From Pseudoalteromonas luteoviolacea (GTDB lineage: Bacteria > Pseudomonadota > Gammaproteobacteria > Enterobacterales > Alteromonadaceae), in contig NZ_JAKFZS010000004.1 of assembly GCF_021654285.1 (NCBI RefSeq), forward strand, positions 236,622 to 300,621: a stretch of DNA of 64,000 nt, read 5' to 3'. The notes below the pieces were generated by a model. That model was not told the DNA's origin and made no database searches. It saw nothing but the letters and a program-made list of their open reading frames with translations. Positions 17,673-25,814 of the stretch are shown here, piece by piece (position 1 is the stretch's first letter; each line of letters starts with the position of its first letter). The position numbers and the translations under genes are program-made.

Positions 17673-18086
17673 AGAGCACTTAGTAAGTTTTTTGATTTGC
17701 CACTACCTTAACATGTTTTGTCATCTTTGGTGTGGTTATAAATTTACCGAGTCTTTAAAGCGAATATATATTATTGAATTAAGTGGAAAGGCGAACGGCT
17801 AGGAATTATTTTTTAAATTGAAAAGTATCATTATTTGAATTGTAATGCGTTGAATTTATCAAGGCTACGTTTATTTAAGTTGTAAATCATTATTAATTTA
17901 ATTTTATGTTTTTGATTGTTGCATTTTGTTTTTATGGTTTTTGTTAAATTAATCTTGAAAGCCTCTGCTTTGTAAATATTGTAATATTAATGTTTTAATT
18001 AAGTGCGATTTTTATTATTTTTATTGTTCTTTTTGTTTTTTTTTGTGCTAACTTGAGTTTGGAAATTAACCAATAAGGACAAAGTT
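17673..18086. other. AT-rich intergenic region upstream of leader peptide gene 1
   Basis: These 414 bases lie between the LysE gene and the first double-glycine leader peptide gene. They hold both divergent promoters and are very T-rich, especially from 17880 to 18060. No gene or RNA was recognised. An AAGGA ribosome site near the right end serves the peptide gene. Confidence 0.6.
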
Positions 18087-18254
18087 ATGAAATTGAAAAT
18101 AAAAAAGAACAACTTAAAAGCACTTTCTAAATCTCAAAAGTCACTTGATGCAAAACAGACTAAAGAGGTTAATGGTGGTTTCGTCGTAGAAACATGGAAG
18201 ATTATGACACACCCTGAAGTTTGTAAAACAGCTTGGCAATTCTGCGAGCCATAA
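18087..18254 (+). CDS. double-glycine leader peptide 1 (RiPP or bacteriocin precursor-like)
   Basis: This 55-residue peptide begins with a basic leader (MKLKIKKNNLKALSKSQKSL) that ends in a double-glycine site (TKEVNGG, Gly30-Gly31). A core of 24 residues would follow, rich in aromatic residues, with two cysteines (Cys46 and Cys53) and a C-terminal CEP. Such leaders are cut by peptidase-containing ABC transporters (C39 type) or guide modifying enzymes. No processing enzyme or transporter lies in the window. The AAGGA site is 8-9 bases before the ATG, and a strong terminator follows. The second copy at 19751 has the same leader design and a related core end (TAWQFCEP against TNWAECAP), which makes a chance open frame unlikely. 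Modification type unknown. Confidence 0.75.
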   Translation: MKLKIKKNNLKALSKSQKSLDAKQTKEVNGGFVVETWKIMTHPEVCKTAWQFCEP

Positions 18255-18269
18255 ATACAGGCTTATAGA

Positions 18270-18293
18270 TTAAAGGGGGGCGCCCCCCTTTAA
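18270..18293 (+). terminator. strong terminator after leader peptide 1
   Basis: This is a 24-base perfect palindrome with six G then six C flanked by TTAAA and TTTAA arms. It starts 16 bases after the stop codon and would form a very stable hairpin followed by AT-rich sequence. Confidence 0.8.
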
Positions 18294-18414
18294 TAAGTTT
18301 TGGGGTTTCTTTCATTTTAGATCCTTTTCTTCGTTTTTGAGAGTGCTTTGAATAGTTAACCAGATTTTTTTAAATTTCAGTGGGGAGTTTTGTTTCTTAT
18401 ATAATTAAACTTCA

Positions 18415-19316
18415 GACCTTTTGCGTGATCAGATCAAAAACATAACGCAATCAAAGCCAACATGGCAAAGAAAATTAAAAATTGTGCTGCCTGTAATCGC
18501 GCATTGATACTGTGTGGCAATATTGCTATTTTGCTCAGTGACGGTGCGATTCGGTAATTTCAAATTATTGACAAATATGATGGGCGTGGCCGTTCAAATA
18601 AAATATTCTGACTTTGTAATTGAAACTTGCCTGACATTTGGGTCTGTTTTAATTTGCCACTTCGAGTACTTGAAGGGGTCGTACACTCAATCCTTAATAA
18701 ATGGGTGCACCTATTCAGCCCCATGTTACAACTTCCTGTATAAACGAGGACCGCAGCCTAATCTTCAAACCTAACCAAGCCTACAACATAAGAAGTTACC
18801 GATATTGTTTGTCGAAAGCACTGGTATAGAAGTTTATAGCAATGGCGAATAACATGTACGAAAATACAGCTCAAACAAGCGCTGAACTTGGCGTAAGTTG
18901 CATTTAGCTATAGATGTAGCTAGTTATTACACTGTCAGTGCAGAGCTTTCAGTGATGGTGCTCATGATACGCGTGATTGCTATGATGAAATTGCGGCTAA
19001 GGGTGACGTAGCTCGTATCCCCAACGGAAAACGCCCAATATTGGGACTAAGGTCCCCGAAAAACAATGCCATAATATTAATGCATCAACTTTGTTTAAAA
19101 CACCTAAAAGAATAGTCAGGCTCCCACTGGTTGAAAAAGGCGTGTATCGTTTTAAACAACTTACAGGTGAGATGCTAAAAAGCTGCATCTTTAATAGCTA
19201 ACACACAGATGTGATGATTAAAGCCAAAGTGACCAACACGGTGAATGGGCTAGGTATGTTTAAATATCAGTAAAATGACAAAACCGTTAGGAAAGGTCTA
19301 TTTGTCCAACAAGGCC
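18415..19316 (+). mobile_element. decayed IS5-family insertion sequence
   Basis: A remnant of an IS5-type element of about 0.9 kb lies between the two leader peptide genes. The putative ends are imperfect inverted repeats: GACCTTTTGCGTGATCAGATC on the left, and on the right a sequence that reads GGCCTTGTTGGACAAATAG on the opposite strand. The transposase inside is broken in several places. The element's position suggests it once inserted between two copies of a duplicated peptide gene. End positions are approximate. Confidence 0.6.
18462..19273 (+). pseudogene. IS5-family transposase, multiply broken
   Basis: Reading across several frames restores a recognisable IS5-family transposase in the right order: MAKKIKN at the start; CNRAL then SDGAIR; GRGRSNK then KYSDFVIETCLTFGSV; VESTGIEVYSNGE; TWRKLHLAIDVASYYTVSAEL; GDGAHDTRDCYDEIAAKGD (the region of a DDE Asp); and finally VYRFKQLTGEMLKS with a stop, then VMIKAKV and GLGMFKYQ. 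At least three frameshifts and several stop codons separate these pieces, so no active enzyme can be made. Similarity is by recognition of the family's conserved blocks. Confidence 0.8.
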
Positions 19317-19750
19317 ATCTTTTTGTATTGTTAATGTTTCGTGTTTGGCTGATTTCACCCTTCTTATTTTATGTTGTAAATTAAATTTATTTTCCTACTG
19401 ATTATGTCAAATAATAATTAGCTTAGAAGCATCCTGGTTATTTTGTGACATCATATGGAAGGCCTGTGATAAGAGTGAATTTTACAATCAACCTGGTGTG
19501 CAGTAGAGGAAGGTGACTTTTATTTTTACGAAGATTTTTTTAATATTTTGATTGTACTGGTTATTTTGTTTTTTATCTTTAGTTTGATTATAAATGGTTT
19601 TATTGGTTTTATATAAGTGGTTAAAAATCAATGTTATTTTTAATGTTTTTTATTTTGTTTAAGTGTTTTGTTAACTCTGTTTTTATTGCTTGTTTTATAT
19701 TTTAAGTTAAGTTACGTTAGTTGTGAGAATTAACTCACAAGGAAAGAAAA
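19274..19750. other. AT-rich region upstream of leader peptide gene 2
   Basis: This stretch holds the right end of the IS remnant and then about 430 bases of very T-rich sequence with no gene. Its T-richness resembles the region upstream of leader peptide 1, as expected if the promoters were duplicated. It contains the inverted repeat annotated at 19721-19740. Confidence 0.5.
19721..19740 (+). promoter_or_regulatory. inverted repeat next to the ribosome site of leader peptide 2
   Basis: Arms TTGTGAG and CTCACAA are separated by 6 bases and end directly before the AAGGA ribosome site. It could be an operator or an RNA hairpin affecting translation. There is no matching repeat before leader peptide 1. 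Confidence 0.4.
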
Positions 19751-19924
19751 ATGAAATTAAAACTAAAAAAGAATAAAATTAAACAACTATGCCAAGACCA
19801 TGCTGTACTTAATGGAAAGGCCACAAAAAAAGTGAATGGCGGAGATAATTGGGGAGGCACATGGCATTGTCCTGTAACACATCGAGACTTATGTGGTACA
19901 AACTGGGCAGAATGTGCGCCATAA
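19751..19924 (+). CDS. double-glycine leader peptide 2 (RiPP or bacteriocin precursor-like)
   Basis: This 57-residue peptide is a paralogue of the one at 18087. The leader MKLKLKKNKIKQL... ends in KKVNGG (Gly30-Gly31). The predicted core of 26 residues starts DNWGGTWHCPV and ends GTNWAECAP, with cysteines at 40, 48 and 55. Core 1 and core 2 share spacing and the last Cys-x-Pro, but core 2 has one more Cys. The ATG follows AAGGAAAG. No modification enzyme or exporter is nearby, so they would have to act in trans. It is too small to be found by most gene callers. Confidence 0.75.
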   Translation: MKLKLKKNKIKQLCQDHAVLNGKATKKVNGGDNWGGTWHCPVTHRDLCGTNWAECAP

Positions 19925-20201
19925 ATACGGATGTATAAAGAAGGGAGCTATCTGCCCCTTACTTACAGCTATTTAAATGGCTGTAATCCTCTCTAGTTAT
20001 ATGTAATAAATCCTCCTTAAAATCGTCATACATAAAAATAAAAACCTTCATTTAAATAACCATTTTTTGAAATGAGATAGACACTTTCAAAGCTTAACCT
20101 CTTTGTACCGAAATTTGTTACGCCGTAAGTCGTCTTGTAAGTGCGCGAATGCGCGAGTTTCTCAGCGAAACATACAAAAATAATGAAGTACTGGAGAAAA
20201 A

Positions 20202-21200
20202 ATGAAGATCAAACTAACCCTATTTTGCGTTTTGATACTGTTGAGCACACAGAGTATGGCTCAATCGCTTAAGGTGATGGCATACAATATTATGCAGTTA
20301 AACGTTCAGGACTGGGACCAAAGTAATAGAGCTGAGCGACTGCCGGAGGTGATTAAATCACTGAGTGACAGTCCAGATGTTATTCTTGTCAATGAGGTAT
20401 TCAATGGTGACGCAGAGCAAGCATTATCTGCTTTGTCAGATATTTACCCATATCAAACGCCTAATGTGGGACAAGATTGCAGCGGTAGCGGATGGGATAG
20501 CTTAACAGGGAACTGTTCAAATAGCCCATTTGTTATTCGTGGTGGGGTTGTGATTATTTCTAGGTACCCAATCGTCTCACAAAAAGCACATGTTTTCAAA
20601 AATAGCTTAAGCGGAAGCTGGGATTATTTGGCGAACAAAGGTTTCGCTTATGTTGAAATCGAAAAAAATGGGCAACGCTACCATTTAGTTGGCACGCATT
20701 TGCAAGCAACACATGATGGCAATACAGAGCAAGAGCATCGCGTTCGTATGGGGCAGTTAGGCGAAATTCAAACATTTATCAAAGCCGAAAATATTCCTGC
20801 CAATGAGCCTGTAATCATCGGTGGTGATATGAATGTCGAGTGGAGCAAGCAACATGAAATTGCAGATATGCTGACGACTTCTCATAGTAAGTTGAACTTT
20901 GAAACACCTGAAGTAGGCTCTTTTTCAGCAAAACATAATTGGTTTACCAAAGCCAATGCATACTATTTTGATTACAGCCTAGAGTACAACGACACTTTAG
21001 ATTATGTATTTTGGCACAAAGATTATAAACAACCTAAAAATAATCCAAGCATGTCAGTTCGTTACCCTACAGCAGAGAGTAACTTTTATTGGAGCTATTT
21101 GAAAGGCAATTGGAACTTAAGTTCAGGGCGCTATTATCATAATGGTTATTATAATGAACTATCTGATCATTACCCAGTGCAAGTAAACTTTGAATTCTGA
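20202..21200 (+). CDS. secreted sphingomyelinase C-like phosphodiesterase
   Basis: This 332-residue protein has a signal peptide (1-20) and an endonuclease/exonuclease/phosphatase fold of the bacterial neutral sphingomyelinase (beta-haemolysin) type. It would hydrolyse sphingomyelin to ceramide and phosphocholine outside the cell. Metal and catalytic motifs are visible in order: KVMAYNIMQL (Asn), LVNEVF (the metal-binding Glu), GTHLQAT (catalytic His), IIGGDMNVEW (Asp and Asn), and the final LSDHYPVQV (Asp-His pair). The aromatic, Gly-rich insertion near the C-terminus (SNFYWSYLKGNW) fits the membrane-binding hairpin of this group. The ATG follows a GGAG site. It is a single-gene unit. Confidence 0.9.
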   Translation: MKIKLTLFCVLILLSTQSMAQSLKVMAYNIMQLNVQDWDQSNRAERLPEVIKSLSDSPDVILVNEVFNGDAEQALSALSDIYPYQTPNVGQDCSGSGWDSLTGNCSNSPFVIRGGVVIISRYPIVSQKAHVFKNSLSGSWDYLANKGFAYVEIEKNGQRYHLVGTHLQATHDGNTEQEHRVRMGQLGEIQTFIKAENIPANEPVIIGGDMNVEWSKQHEIADMLTTSHSKLNFETPEVGSFSAKHNWFTKANAYYFDYSLEYNDTLDYVFWHKDYKQPKNNPSMSVRYPTAESNFYWSYLKGNWNLSSGRYYHNGYYNELSDHYPVQVNFEF

Positions 21201-21563
21201 TATTTGAAGAAAAGTAGTGCGCCATGGAATTAAATCTCTGGCCACTACTTGAAGTACCCCCCAATTTTCCTATCGCTAAAAACTCCTACAACTTGATTGT
21301 TGATTTTTAAGAAACAAAAACATCACATAAAACATGCCTGATATATATTTATTTACATGAAAGATATGATATGCAATATTGGGCTGTGTAAATATTAACC
21401 AGGTTTTTGAGCTGTATTAAGCATAAATGTCTAGCAGATATTACGAGCATACTAATGCATATGGTCTTGTCAGGTATGGCAGAGTTGTAATGTCGATGGC
21501 AAAAAGTGGTTTTTGTATCTAAGGTGAGTATCGAATTTAGTGTTAACAAATAAGGAAAATATA
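21201..21563. other. intergenic region with a hairpin
   Basis: These 363 bases follow the sphingomyelinase gene. A hairpin with arms AAGTAGTG (21212-21219) and CACTACTT (21243-21250) lies just after the stop codon and may be the transcript end. The rest is AT-rich and holds no recognisable gene; the promoter of the following small gene must lie here. Confidence 0.5.
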
Positions 21564-21764
21564 ATGTTAAATAAACTCTTAATCGCTGCTGTTATACTGG
21601 TGGCTTCATCAACTTCCATCTCTGTAAATGCTTATGGCGGCTTTATGGTGTCTTGTTATAAATAAGGGACTCTTGAATGGGTTGAGACCGTTGAGTCGCA
21701 TTATGAAGCAAGGTTTTTGGAAAGGATATGTAGAAGAAACGGCGGCACCCCCTTTGTTGATTAA
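21564..21764 (+). pseudogene. small secreted peptide family member, broken by one stop codon
   Basis: Reading through a single TAA at 21663-21665 gives a 66-residue peptide. It has a signal peptide (MLNKLLIAAVILVASS..., cleavage near VNA), then FMVSCYK-stop-GTLEWVETVES, then FLERICRRNGGTPFVD. It lines up with the two intact genes at 30749 and 31230 (signal peptide, xVTCxDxxxxxLW, xxRCxxxGG). An AAGGA site precedes the ATG. The stop lies where the relatives have a conserved Asp. Either the gene is dead or the stop is a sequencing or assembly error. It lacks the CpxR-like box of the two intact copies. Confidence 0.7.
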
Positions 21765-21932
21765 TGTTATGTAACTGCTAGTTTTACCGAGTGAAATGGG
21801 GGGATTTACTTCCCTTTTCTCTTTAGTGAAAATTTAAATTTGAGCTTGTTAATTTAAATTTCAGTCTTAAAGAATAATTATTTTAGATAAATATTTTCAC
21901 AGTTTCCGTTGATAAAAATTAAAAAGGTATTT

Positions 21933-22298
21933 ATGGATATCTCACTGCCTATTTTAATACATTTGTTTGCTGTCACTCCTGCTATTGGATTGGGGTTTCT
22001 TAATCTAGCGATGAAAAAAGGCACTTCACTACATAAGCTTTTTGGTCGAGTATGGGTAGCATTGATGATTATAGCGTCTTTAATTTCTTTTCTAATCCAG
22101 CCTACTGGCAGCTTAACCTGGCTACATTTATTCGCAATTTTAGTGATAGTGTCGGTGAGCATTGGAACTTATGCTATTTATAAACAAAACCAAAAGCTTC
22201 ATCTGCACTGTATGAGTGGAGCATATATTGGTACAGTCATCTCAGCCATTGTGGCAGCAAGTGTACCAGGGCTACTATTGCATCAACTGTTATTCTAA
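21933..22298 (+). CDS. DUF2306-like small membrane protein
   Basis: This 121-residue protein has four hydrophobic segments and the conserved histidine pattern of the DUF2306 type (ILIHLFAVTPAIGLGFLNLA, GTSLHKLFGRVWV, LHLHCMSGAYIG). Its function is unknown. I chose the ATG at 21933 because the first eight codons of the longer frame encode a lysine-rich run that includes the AAGG ribosome site. It is followed 57 bases later by the MerR-type regulator on the same strand, which may control it. Confidence 0.75.
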   Translation: MDISLPILIHLFAVTPAIGLGFLNLAMKKGTSLHKLFGRVWVALMIIASLISFLIQPTGSLTWLHLFAILVIVSVSIGTYAIYKQNQKLHLHCMSGAYIGTVISAIVAASVPGLLLHQLLF

Positions 22299-22355
22299 TA
22301 GAGACTTGAGGCTGGAAATTAATCTAGCGAAGCTGTCAAAGAGTAGAGAAGTATT

Positions 22356-22733
22356 ATGTACATAGGTGAAGTAGCGAAAAAAACAGGACTTTCTATAAAA
22401 GCGATACGCTTATACGAAGAGCGAGGGTTAATTACTTTACCACCTCGAAAGGGACGGTATCGATATTATAATGCTTCACACGTCGAAATTTTGAATCTGA
22501 TAAAAGAGGCAAAATCTTTGGGCTCAACGCTATCTCAATTAGAGGCGGTGATAGTGTATGACAATGGAGAAGTCGATTGGCCAAAAATTGAGACTTTTTT
22601 GATAAAACTGAAGTGTCAATTAACTCAGCAAACAGAGATATTAAAAGAGCGAATAGGAAGAGTGGATGCCTGCCTATCGGCAATAAACTCTTGTCCAACA
22701 ATGCTTGACTCTACCCCTAAGGGGAGAGAGTAG
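22356..22733 (+). CDS. MerR family transcriptional regulator
   Basis: This 125-residue protein has an N-terminal MerR winged helix-turn-helix (MYIGEVAKKTGLSIKAIRLYEERGLI, then R-Y-R-Y-Y). A dimerisation helix follows (about 80-110), with a short tail containing two cysteines (CLSAINSCPTM) that could bind a metal or sense redox state. MerR regulators act by untwisting promoters with long spacers. It probably controls its neighbours, the DUF2306-like gene and the NAD(P)H oxidoreductase gene just downstream. Confidence 0.9.
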   Translation: MYIGEVAKKTGLSIKAIRLYEERGLITLPPRKGRYRYYNASHVEILNLIKEAKSLGSTLSQLEAVIVYDNGEVDWPKIETFLIKLKCQLTQQTEILKERIGRVDACLSAINSCPTMLDSTPKGRE

Positions 22734-22761
22734 AATCGTTATCGACCTCTTAAAATTGGAA

Positions 22762-23346
22762 ATGAGTAAGATGACGAAGAAAATACTAATTCTTAATGGA
22801 AACCCGAAATCCACGAGTTTTTGCCAACAATTAGCCAATACATACACTGTTGAGGCGAGAGAGTGCTATGAAGTAAAGCACTTCAATTTATCTGAAATGG
22901 CTTTTAACCCGATCTTAGACTCGGGCTACGATACAGAGCAAGATTTGGAACCAGATTTAAAAGACTTTCAAAAGTGGCTCCTATGGGCTGAACATATTGT
23001 GATCTTCTCACCAATTTGGTGGGGCGGTCTACCTGCAAAGTTAAAAGGACTTTTTGATAGATCTTTTCTACCTCATTTCGCTTTTAAGTATGAGCAGGAT
23101 AATCCACAACCAACACCACTATTAATTGGTAAAACAGCCCGCATTGTACTCACGATGGATATGCCTGAGCCTTATCTTGAAGAACAGGCTAGGCCTGTTT
23201 TGGAGCAATTAGATAAGTATACCTTACAGTTTAGTGGGGTTGAAAAAGCGGCAACGAATTTATTTGGATCTATGATATTTGCAACGCAAGAAGAAAAGCA
23301 GAATTGGGAAAAACTGGTGAAGTCCCTTGGCAGCCAAGGGATCTAA
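22762..23346 (+). CDS. NAD(P)H-dependent FMN oxidoreductase (flavodoxin fold)
   Basis: This 194-residue protein has the flavodoxin-like fold of quinone reductases such as MdaB/YwrO. It shows the FMN phosphate loop NGNPKSTSF near the start, the central HIVIFSPIWWGGLPAKLKGLFDRSFLPHFAF block typical of the family, and KTARIVLTMDMPE. It would reduce quinones or nitro compounds with NAD(P)H. The start was set at the ATG 22762 (MSKMTKKILI); a second ATG three codons on is equally possible. It follows the MerR regulator by 28 bases and is a likely target of it. Confidence 0.85.
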   Translation: MSKMTKKILILNGNPKSTSFCQQLANTYTVEARECYEVKHFNLSEMAFNPILDSGYDTEQDLEPDLKDFQKWLLWAEHIVIFSPIWWGGLPAKLKGLFDRSFLPHFAFKYEQDNPQPTPLLIGKTARIVLTMDMPEPYLEEQARPVLEQLDKYTLQFSGVEKAATNLFGSMIFATQEEKQNWEKLVKSLGSQGI

Positions 23347-23361
23347 TTTAATTGCGCTTTT

Positions 23362-23399
23362 AGCAGTAAATTACTTGATAAGATACGTCGTTTACTGCT
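23362..23399. terminator. bidirectional terminator between convergent genes
   Basis: Arms AGCAGTAAA and TTTACTGCT pair perfectly across a 20-base loop between the oxidoreductase gene and the convergent unknown gene. T runs are short, so strength is uncertain. Confidence 0.5.
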
Positions 23400-24171
23400 T
23401 TAAGAATATATCGGAGTCTGTGTAAAACTGACCATTAAATGTATCAATTGCGGTATAAACAACAGAATATTGGCCTTGAGGGAACCAAGGTTTAACTTCA
23501 ACGCCAAAGCCCTGGCTCATTTTTTGTTGCTGAGGTTGAATTTTATAAAGTTGCGGTGTGTCTAAGGTACGTATTTGACCATTTGGGAATACTAAATGTA
23601 CATACATTTCATAGGTTGCTGCTGTCCCACCCAGGTTTTGTAGTGACTTATCGAAGTTTACCAAGCCACCTTCCGAAGGAATCGCAATATCTGGTGTAAG
23701 GTTGTCTATATTAATTAAGGCGCTACGTGCAGGAGAGGCTACCTCAAACGATACGATGATCTTGTCTCCGGCAGAAAAGCCCCCTGAGATGTCTATATAT
23801 ATATTATCTTGGTCAAACGTCACATGTGTAGTCTGGATATCACTTCTAATCAGGTTTGCCTGAGTTATTGGAAAGCTAAACCCTCTAAAAATATAGCCGT
23901 CAAATGTACGTCCATCTGCTCCGCCAAACCCGCTTGAATTTTTGTAATCGATCGTAATGGTAGCACTGTTAATGTTGATTAAAGCATGAGATTGAACCAT
24001 TACAGCATCAGACGAGTCATCCGTTACAACGGTTGAGACTGGAGATACAAAATTCGTGTAAATATCTGGGTATGCCCTGTGTATGGTCGCAGTGTCGCCA
24101 ATAACAGTGGCCAGAGAATTGAATGTCATAAAAGACATAGTGAATAGGAATAAACTAACTATTTTTTTCAT
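23392..24171 (-). CDS. secreted protein of unknown function
   Basis: This 259-residue protein has a signal peptide (MKKIVSLFLFTMSFMTFNSLA) and is beta-rich throughout. The N-terminal 150 residues, with GFGGADGRTFDGYIFRGFSF and YIDISGGF, resemble a carbohydrate- or surface-binding beta sandwich. The C-terminal 100 residues (LTPDIAIPSEGG to the end) look like a second beta sandwich of the Ig or CARDB kind. No catalytic motif was found. The ATG at 24171 was chosen because AAGGA lies just upstream; an earlier TTG in frame overlaps that region. Confidence 0.6.
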   Translation of the reverse strand: MKKIVSLFLFTMSFMTFNSLATVIGDTATIHRAYPDIYTNFVSPVSTVVTDDSSDAVMVQSHALININSATITIDYKNSSGFGGADGRTFDGYIFRGFSFPITQANLIRSDIQTTHVTFDQDNIYIDISGGFSAGDKIIVSFEVASPARSALINIDNLTPDIAIPSEGGLVNFDKSLQNLGGTAATYEMYVHLVFPNGQIRTLDTPQLYKIQPQQQKMSQGFGVEVKPWFPQGQYSVVYTAIDTFNGQFYTDSDIFLKQ

Positions 24172-24315
24172 TACCAATCCTTTTTAGAAAAATAAAAGCA
24201 CACACACTGTATGCTTGGTGACCAGGAAATATCAAATCACATAGGGCATTTTAGAATCAATCAAATATGACTTTTTGATCGTTTTTTATGCGTTTTGTTT
24301 GACCTAGTACATGTG

Positions 24316-24762
24316 CTATGGGTTTTCTAACAAGTGTTTAAGTTGAGTAAGCCCTGTCTCGGCTCTAGGCGCTAGGTTTTCGCGCAACCCCATGATAATT
24401 GGCGATTGCTCGTTAAGTGTGGACTCTCTACTGTGGTAGCTTAATTCAAGCTGGCAGCCAAGTTCATTCTCCCAAAAGCAGACAGTCATTTGCGGTAAAA
24501 TGCCAACTAAATCCCCTTGGGTGACAAAAGTGGTATTCTTTACACATTCTACGACCTTTATGGTGAGCGTCTGATCGCTGCCTGCAATAGCCAAGGTTTC
24601 AAGATAGGTTTTTCCAACGCTTGCGTGTGGTTGAGTGTCATTGGCTTGTATTGCAATGACATCGGGAAACCAAAACTTGTAGTTTTCCATGTTGATAACA
24701 TGCTCAAATACGCGCTCTACTGGGGCTAATATCGTTATTGTTTTTTTAGTCAGTTCAATCAT
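24316..24762 (-). CDS. SRPBCC (START-like) family protein
   Basis: This 148-residue protein has the helix-grip fold pattern of polyketide cyclase/START-like proteins: an opening strand ELTKKTITILAPVERVFEHVINMENYKFWFPDV, which is the typical bet v 1 start, and a last long helix (GLTQLKHLLENP). Members bind hydrophobic ligands or act as cyclases. It lies far from the PKS and beside a divergent LysR gene, so it is more likely a LysR target than a polyketide enzyme. Confidence 0.8.
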   Translation of the reverse strand: MIELTKKTITILAPVERVFEHVINMENYKFWFPDVIAIQANDTQPHASVGKTYLETLAIAGSDQTLTIKVVECVKNTTFVTQGDLVGILPQMTVCFWENELGCQLELSYHSRESTLNEQSPIIMGLRENLAPRAETGLTQLKHLLENP

Positions 24763-24879
24763 ATAAATCCCTTAAATTTTATTCAGTCCAATGACTATAA
24801 GAGAAAATAGACTTGACTTAAATTGAAGATAAATAGAGTCTAGATTAACTAAATGGAAACCATATTTAAGGAGCAGCGA

Positions 24880-25794
24880 ATGTCAAGGCTAAATCAGTAT
24901 CAAGCCTTTGTGACAGTGGTGGAACAAGGCAGTATTACGCAAGCATCTGCGAGTTTGAATTTATCCGTGCCTGCCGTCAGTAAGCAGCTGTCCATGCTAG
25001 AAAGTCGCTTAGAGGCGCAGTTGTTTTTTCGCTCTCATAAAAAACTAGAGGTGACTGAGGCTGGCCTGAGATTTTATGCTAGATGCAAAGATATATTGCG
25101 TTCGATAGAGCAAGCTGAAGAAGTACTGAAATCAGAGCAAGGTGCGCTTACAGGTAAGCTAACCGTTTCAATTTCGAAATCCTTGTGTCGCTCAGTAGTG
25201 ATGGAGGCATTGACTGAATTTGCTAAAGCACACCCAAAGATACGCTTAGACATTCAATTGAGTGATGTCGTTGTGGACCTTTATGCAGAGGATATTGATT
25301 TTGCGTTTCGCTTAGGTAATGTAAGCGACAGTCCACAGATGATAACCTCCTCATTACTCAACACGCAGTTAATTGCATGTGCAGCGCCTGAATATGCCAA
25401 AAGATTACAAGCAATAAAAAGCCTTACCGACTTGAAAGAACACAAGTTTATCCTGCCTTCCAGCCTTAACCCTCATGGCATGCTAAAGGCGTTTTTGAGT
25501 GAACATAGCTTCGACTTCAATAACGGCGTTGCACATACCACCAATGATATAGAAGCCGTATATCAATTAACCAGAGCGGGGTTGGGAATTGGTTTAATGC
25601 TTGATGTGTCAATTCGTGATGAACTTAAAAAAGGCATATTAGTGCCCGTTATCGCTGATCTCAAGTGGCCGATAAAGCCTTTGTATTTGCTCTCAAAAAA
25701 GAAAGAGTGGGAGACTAAAAAGCATCAGGCTTTTCGATATTTTATAGAGGCTTACTGCAATAACAGCCAGTTTAAAATAGAATGCTCAAATTAA
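24880..25794 (+). CDS. LysR family transcriptional regulator
   Basis: This 304-residue protein has an N-terminal winged HTH (LNQYQAFVTVVEQGSITQASASLNLSVPAVSKQLSMLE) and a two-lobed periplasmic-binding-like effector domain from about residue 90. The ATG at 24880 was chosen because AAGGAG lies 8 bases upstream; the open frame extends nine codons further but overlaps that site. It is divergent from the SRPBCC gene with about 117 bases between them, the classic arrangement for LysR control of the neighbour. Confidence 0.9.
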   Translation: MSRLNQYQAFVTVVEQGSITQASASLNLSVPAVSKQLSMLESRLEAQLFFRSHKKLEVTEAGLRFYARCKDILRSIEQAEEVLKSEQGALTGKLTVSISKSLCRSVVMEALTEFAKAHPKIRLDIQLSDVVVDLYAEDIDFAFRLGNVSDSPQMITSSLLNTQLIACAAPEYAKRLQAIKSLTDLKEHKFILPSSLNPHGMLKAFLSEHSFDFNNGVAHTTNDIEAVYQLTRAGLGIGLMLDVSIRDELKKGILVPVIADLKWPIKPLYLLSKKKEWETKKHQAFRYFIEAYCNNSQFKIECSN

Positions 25795-25814
25795 ACTGGC
25801 CGTGACAATCAAAC

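Noticed and set aside
18514..18774. 86-codon open frame between the peptide genes
   Set aside because: It is a chance open stretch of the decayed IS5 transposase; the frame holds only one of its blocks.
18997..19188. 63-codon open frame on the minus strand
   Set aside because: It is opposite the transposase remnant and has no coding signs.
24316..24762. The SRPBCC protein as a polyketide cyclase of the cluster
   Set aside because: It is outside the tailoring operon, divergent from a LysR gene, and modular trans-AT products rarely need such cyclases.
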